Assembly (NCBI RefSeq): GCF_009730915.1 | Contig: NC_052475.1 | Location: 2,232,001-2,296,000, forward strand | Origin: Dioscorea cayenensis subsp. rotundata | Lineage: Eukaryota; Streptophyta; Magnoliopsida; Dioscoreales; Dioscoreaceae | DNA length: 64,000 nt | Direction of reading: 5' to 3' | Part shown: piece after piece, positions 58,900 through 64,000 of the stretch | Position numbering within the stretch: position 1 is the stretch's first letter | How the letters are laid out: every line of letters starts with the position of its first letter | The notes under the pieces: model-generated | Databases searched by the model: none | Told to the model about the DNA's origin: nothing | Seen by the model: the letters and a program-made list of their open reading frames with translations, nothing else | Made by a program: the position numbers and the translations under genes

Positions 58900-60060
58900 A
58901 AAATCAATCATATGGCTATTTTATTTGTCAAAATGGTCCTAAGGCAATCACATAATTCACATAATGCCTAGTCAGCACCCATGTGTTGACATGGGTGCTC
59001 ACTGGGTATTTTAAAAATGAGTTTTTACATTTTAATCCCAAATCTCTTTTATAATTGTTTAAATAGTTTGTTTATGGCTTTTTTTTTTATTTTTTAAAAT
59101 TTTATTAAAATAAAAAACATTATTTGAAATTATAATTATTATTATTATTAACCTGAGAATTATTAAAACATGAATTATTTTTAATTATTTTTTTAATATT
59201 TTGATTATTATTAGATTATTTTATTAATATTTTATTATTATTAGAAAAATATTATTATTATTATTTTAAATTATTTTATTAATATTTTGATTATTATTTG
59301 AGTGGTAATTATTAAAATAGGAGTTATTTAAAATTATTTTTATTATTATTAGTAAAAATATTATTATTATAGTGAGAATCATTTTAAATTATTTTGTTGA
59401 TGAAATAACATTAGGAATATGACTCCGATCGGAGAGCGTTCGGGTGATCGAGTAGCGTCGGGCGACTAAGGCATCCTGGCCCGGCATCACATAAAACCCC
59501 TTCGGGTTAAGTTTCGCCGAATCTGGTAAAATCCGATGGCCGGGGAAAGAGCGTCGCCACCACTGCGCCACCCAACCCATGGTAAGGTCTCCATGGTGAG
59601 GTTTAGGTGGCTCACCGGCAACCACTTGGACAAGCCATGGTCATTCACGCCATGTCCCAAGTGATGGGGAGCGCTGCGCGCAGCCCCCAACACACCCAAT
59701 CAAGAGGGACACTAGTGCACCGCCGTGGAAGGTGGAGCACCATTGGATACCGCTCTTAAGTCAAAATATTAATAAAAGAATTTAAAATAATTCATATTTT
59801 AATAATTCTCATGTTAATAATAATTCTAATTTATAATAATATTTTCTGTTTTGATAACAGTTTTTTTTTTAAAAAAAATTGAGTTAAAAAAACTAAATAA
59901 ACTACTTAAATAACTATAAATGAGATGAGAGTTAAAATACAAAAAAATATTTTTAAAAAACCTAGCAACCACATAAGTGCTCTCTGAGCTCTGAGCATTG
60001 ATATGATGGTCTTATAGCTATTTTGACTGTGGGCTCCTTTCTTTCCACCCGGCCTTTGAT
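58900..60060. repeat. long inverted repeat enclosing a GC-rich core
   Basis: TGAGAATTATTAAAACATGA and the following ~45 bp at 59153-59215 are matched in inverse at about 59757-59815 (TCATATTTTAATAATTCTCA). Weaker inverted similarity continues outward on both sides: TTGTTTAAATAGTTTGTTTA at ~59055 against a similar inverse near 59895, and GTCAAAATGGTCCTAAGG at ~58928 against an inverse near 60010. The AT-rich arms enclose a ~350-bp GC-rich block (59405-59755). This could be a foldback or MULE-type element; target duplications were not identified. Confidence 0.6.
59405..59755 (-). mobile_element. GC-rich tRNA-like sequence, candidate SINE
   Basis: On the minus strand GGGTTGGGTGGCGCAGTGG contains a perfect Pol III A-box match (TGGCGCAGTGG, 59560-59570), followed ~45 bp later by a weaker B-box-like AGATTCGGCGAAAC. 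A second A-box-like TGTCCAAGTGG lies upstream near 59630. The block ends in AT-rich DNA near 59400. No poly(A) tail is obvious. Confidence 0.4.
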
Positions 60061-61215
60061 TGGGATTGACCGGTTGAAAAGTATGGATCATAAATCAAAT
60101 TTTAATTTTTTTATATTTCAGATGATTGCGGGTTCATGACTCCTATTAGGGGCAAGCCCCTAATATTAATTACCCCAGACAATGTCATGGGAACCTCCGA
60201 TTAAGAAACAGGTGTGATTGAAAAGTAATTGAGTAAACATAATTTTTTTATTAATTTCAAAGATGCATGTGAATACATGATCCTAGACAAGAATACAAAA
60301 GTAAGAGAGCTATTCTCTAAGAGAGCTTAGCAAGAGATTTTTTAGAAAGAGCTATATCTGTCATGCTCTTCAAACTTTTTTTGCTTGGCTGGTGTTCTTA
60401 GCTCCTTCACTAGAAGTATGTCGGATAACCCTTTTGGCTTCGTGGATGTGGCCCTCCTCAATCTTTTTTTTATGTGGGTTTGTGTCTTGACACATCGCTT
60501 AGTTTAAGCTGCGGCCACTCTACGTTTATGAGTTGCCTATTTGGTCATTTTTGCTTCTTTTATCGCTGAAGACTTTGGCTCTTTAAGCTTGTAAAATCTC
60601 CAGCTCCTTGACTTGTGAAACTCCTCAAGTCTTTGACTTCTTGATGTCTTGAAACTTCAGAGTTGCATTTGTCTTTTATATGAGACATTTAGGTCTTGAC
60701 CCTTCAGTGCTTTTGAGCCTCGACCATTGGATTGTTTAAGTTGTGACCCTTAACATGGTTAGGTCATTAACTTAATAATTTTGATTTTACTTTTAAAATG
60801 GATCTCAAACTCAACTTTTTAATTTTTAAAGAGACCTCATAATGGGTTTCATGAAAAAAGTTTTTTGTCAAACTTAACTTTTTCAATGAATGTTGACGAG
60901 AGATATTTTTTACTTCTTTATTTTTTGTGAAAAATTTTTATTCACTCATTATTTTTATTCGTCATCACTTTTTTTGTGAAACTTTCATTTTTTTTTACCC
61001 TTCCTTTCATTTCAAGAACAGATTTTTTTACCTCTCTTCACTCCAACGAGAGTCAACTCTTCTTTTTTTTTTAACGAGTGTTGACAAGAGATATTTTTTT
61101 TGTGAACTCTTTCTTCTTGTTTTTTTTTTTACTTTTCCTACCACTTCAAGAAATTTATTTTACTCTTTTTTTTATTTCACATTTTTTACTCCAATGAGTG
61201 TCAAAAGACCTCAAA
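60061..61215. other. spacer: hairpin and pyrimidine-rich DNA
   Basis: A perfect inverted repeat ATTAGGGGC-AA-GCCCCTAAT is at 60145-60164. 60340-60770 is a CTTGACTT-rich stretch of mixed composition resembling LTR DNA, but I find no partner. 60880-61215 is T-rich with GTTGACGAGAGATATTTTT / GTTGACAAGAGATATTTTT repeated at about 60891 and 61081. No gene. Confidence 0.4.
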
Positions 61216-61219
61216 ATGA

Positions 61220-61840
61220 GCTTGAAGAGAGGAAAAAAAAAATTTCTCTTTACCCCAAGAGTATCAAGACTTCAAGGTGGAATTAGAGAAATTAAGAAAA
61301 TTTCTCGTTACGCCAAGAAAGCCAAAGCTTCAAGGTGGAATTAGAGAGAATTTTATGAAAATTTCTCACACTCCCAAGAAAGCTCAAAAGCTCAAGGTGG
61401 AATTAGAGAGAATATGAAAAATTTTTCTCATACTCCCAAGAAAGCCAAAGCTCAAGGTGGAATTAGAGAGAATATGAAGATTTTTCTCACATTCCCCAAG
61501 AAAGCCAAAAGCTCAGGTGGAATTAGAGAAATTTAAGAAAAAAATTTTCTCACATCCCCAACAAAGTCCAAAGCTCAATGTGGAATTAGAGAAAAATATG
61601 AAAAATTTTCTCACATTCCCCAAGAAAGTCAAAGCTCAGGTGGAATTAGAGAAAATATGAAATTTTTTTCCGTACTCCCAAGAAAGCTCAAAAGCTTCAG
61701 GTGGAATTAGAGAAAATTTGAAAATTTTCTCGTTACCCCAAGAAAACCAAAGCTCAAGGTGGAATTAGAGAAAATTTTAATGAAGATTTCTCGTTACCCC
61801 AAGAAAATCAAGGTGGAATTAGAGAAATTTCATAGGATTT
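61220..61840. repeat. minisatellite, ~10 copies of a ~62-bp unit
   Basis: Each unit contains CCCCAAGAAAGCCAAAGCTC followed by AAGGTGGAATTAGAGA and a variable A/T-rich ATGAAAATTTTCTCAC part. I count ten AGGTGGAATTAGAG-type cores at spacings of roughly 52-66 bp. Units vary by small indels, so any encoded frame is not kept. Confidence 0.9.
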
Positions 61841-62430
61841 TAAAAGAGGAGTCCCGCAAAAGAAAAATTACCAAAAATACCCCCTACTCAAATTCATCCT
61901 TCATTTTTTTCTCATTTTTTTATTCTCACTTTTTTTAACTCATCCTTTCTTTTTCTCTTTTTCTTCTTTTTTTCTCACCCTTCCATTTTTTTATATTTTT
62001 TTCTTCTCTCTCTTTTACTTTTCATCTCTTCTCTTTTTTTACTACTCCCTTTTTATTTTTTTATTTTTTTTTTTACTCACTCTTTCATTTTTCATATTTT
62101 TTTTTCTCTTTCTTTTCCACTCACCCTTCCATTTTTCCACATTTTTTTTAACAACAGCCTCATCTTCTAGCCAGTTTTCCTCATTTCTTTTGCCAACTAA
62201 AATTTCAGTTGCTCTCGGATTTAAATGAACCCCTCGACATTTGATTCTTACGTACTAGTCTTCAAACTTTTAGAAGAGGCTATTAATACAAGACCAAGAT
62301 CAGGCTTAACCAATGCTTCATTCTTTTTTTATTCTCTTGCAAAGGCATAGAAACAGAAATCCCCAGTTCATATCTTTGGACTCCATGGGGCCATACAACC
62401 ATTATCACCGATTGAAAAAATGGTTTCAGG
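61841..62430. other. pyrimidine-rich tract
   Basis: 61900-62150 on the plus strand is almost pure C/T with CTCACCCTTCCATTTTTT repeated imperfectly. No gene; the open frames are compositional. Confidence 0.6.
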
Positions 62431-62439
62431 CACAAACGT

Positions 62440-62835
62440 CGCGGGAGAGAGGAAAAGAAAGGAAACACGAACGAGAGAGGAAAGAAATACGTGCTAATGC
62501 ATGCACGTACATGTGATTCCCTTTAAATGCATGAAATATATATATATATATTTTAAAGAAAAAAGGTTCAGGCTAAGACATATGCGTTCATGCATGAAAA
62601 GAAATTATATATATTTTGAGAGAGAGAGAAAGCATGAACGAGAGAGAAGAGAGAATACTGCATGTGTTTTTTTCCTCTTTAAAAGCATGAACATAATTAT
62701 ATATATATATATATATATTTATTTAGAGAGAGACAGTGAGAGAGAGAAAAGAAAAAAAAACAGGCTATCAATGCATGCACATGCATGGTTGCCTTTCTTT
62801 AAATGCATGAAAAACATTAAAAAAAATTCATACTA
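62440..62835. repeat. three degenerate ~120-bp repeats
   Basis: Each has a GAGAGAGA stretch, then GCATG words (ATGCATGCACGTACATG, TTCATGCATGAAA, ATGCATGCACATGCATGG), then CTTTAAATGCATGAA or CTTTAAAAGCATGAA, then a TA tract. No coding potential. Confidence 0.6.
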
Positions 62836-64000
62836 ACATGGGCACAGGCATCCGGTTCTCTTTACATGCAAAAATAATTTATTTTTTTAAAAAGAAACAA
62901 AGTTCACGATCACCTTCCAATCGTCTCCCTTTTTATCTCTGGGCCGTCTCTCACGTCCCTCTCCTTCCTCGTTTCTTTCCTCTATCTTTTTCTTCTCTTT
63001 TCTTTTTTTCCGCCTCCCCTTGTTCGCTCTCTTCTTCCTTTTTTCTTCTTCTTTTTTTTTTCTTTTCGTTTTTTCTTTTCTCTTCTCTTCCCCGAAAATC
63101 CTCAACAACCCGAACAATCTCCAACTGGGAGAGATTTTTTTCAAAAATTTGAATCCAAGATTTTTTATTCTTATCTTATTTTTTTCCCCTTTTTTTTAAT
63201 TAATTAATTTATTTATTTTTATTTCAAACCCTCTCTTTTTCCTTCTTTTTTTTCTATATATATTTTTTAAATATAGTTTATTATTATTATTTTTTATTAT
63301 TTTAATAATAAAATTTTTATGGAATTAGGAATTAAAAATTCCATATAAACATTGACAAATAAAATAATTTTAAAATCATTTTAACAATATTAATAAAAAA
63401 AGGTCAAATGGAAAAACGCTCCCAATATCTCTCAATATATGTATACATATATTTCATAATAGCGAGACTCATGCATATATTAAACATAACTTTTAACTTA
63501 GATCTAATAAACATAACTTTGTTCCGTCCTAATGCACCTATGCCAACGCTCATCCCTATATCTCTACGATGGCAAACCTAGTTAAACTTAAAGATATAAT
63601 TAAATTCTAAATAAAAACGTATAACAAAAATTATCTTCCAATAAGTTCCCCACATGATCAAAGACGGTTCATTAGTCAATAGTCACCCTTTGAAATATGG
63701 GACCCTTGATGCATCCTTATAGGAAACATAGGACCCATTTCGGGGTTGGGTTGGGTCCACATGCCACGTTTGGGTGCAACCAACTTTAGCACATAGCTTA
63801 AACATCTTGATCAATTAATCACTTTCAATTTTGGTTGACTTGGAAACTATGTTTAAAGGTCTTAATTATTCTTTGCTTGTGTTTATAGGATGGCGCTTGG
63901 AAGGATGTAGGACCATGGGTTTCTTCTTGACATTTTTATTATTAGTATGGAATTATAAATTTTTGAACATCATCCAAGGGATTACCTTTTACTTTTACCT
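62836..64000. other. terminal spacer
   Basis: 62910-63110 is pyrimidine-rich (TTTCTTCTTCTTT). The rest is AT-rich with no open frame of note. Nothing recognisable up to the window end. Confidence 0.5.

Noticed and set aside
61220..61840. CRISPR-like array of repeats and spacers
   Set aside because: Units are continuous imperfect tandem repeats with variable length and no unique spacers, in a plant nuclear context; it is a minisatellite.
62887..63152. Lys/Glu-rich minus-strand protein (KRKEKTKRKKKEEE)
   Set aside because: Purely a result of a pyrimidine-rich plus strand.

Overview
The window is nuclear DNA from a flowering plant. It contains four host genes with plant-type introns or families (an OTU-domain protease, a RID3-like WD40 protein, an FBH-type bHLH factor and an intronless CLAVATA2), very AT-rich spacers, and dense nested transposons. 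The CLV2 gene is strikingly GC-rich and C/G-ending in its 5' half, which is more typical of monocots than eudicots; 'monocot, not obviously a grass' is my inference and not proven here.

1-12.9 kb is a transposon block. A Ty1/copia element (26-6801, TSD GTTCT) carries a 2.7-kb solo LTR (2431-5151, TSD GAGGA) inserted in its reverse transcriptase. A non-autonomous CACTA element follows (6874-12862, TSD AGA) and carries a fragment of an oligopeptide-transporter gene plus a saposin-like exon. 12.9-14.0 kb holds a broken CCCH-zinc-finger/WD40 (ZFWD) gene fragment on the minus strand.

14.7-34.3 kb is accessory DNA: a TIR element (14684-15694), a small Q/P-rich ORF, a ~0.9-kb diverged tandem duplication (19.77-21.5 kb), a foldback MITE splitting one copy of another duplication (23.2 kb), two neighbouring Harbinger-like elements (24585-25253 and 25293-26225), a truncated inverted second copy of the long solo LTR (26268-28475), and a minus-strand internally deleted copia element (29036-33070) into which two DNA transposons (29499-30540 and 30693-31608) have jumped.

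34.9-41.5 kb is the gene island: OTU protease (+), RID3-like (+), and a convergent bHLH gene (-) whose 3' end lies ~360 bp from that of RID3. 41.6-52.2 kb is spacer dominated by a ~2.2-kb duplicated segment (about 43.8-46.0 and 47.8-51.8 kb); the second copy has received a solo LTR at its edge, a GC-rich MULE-like element and another insertion. CLV2 follows at 52275-54443.

54.5-64 kb is gene-poor: a degenerate copia gag-to-integrase remnant, a Stowaway-like MITE, a long inverted repeat around a GC-rich tRNA-like core, pyrimidine-rich DNA and a ~62-bp minisatellite. The host genes do not form a pathway cluster. Three (CLV2, RID3, FBH-type bHLH) belong to families with developmental roles, but their proximity need not mean anything. 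I found no tRNA, rRNA or CRISPR locus and nothing that I would call a new biological system. The strongest observations are the precisely resolved nested insertions and the gene fragments captured by the CACTA element.
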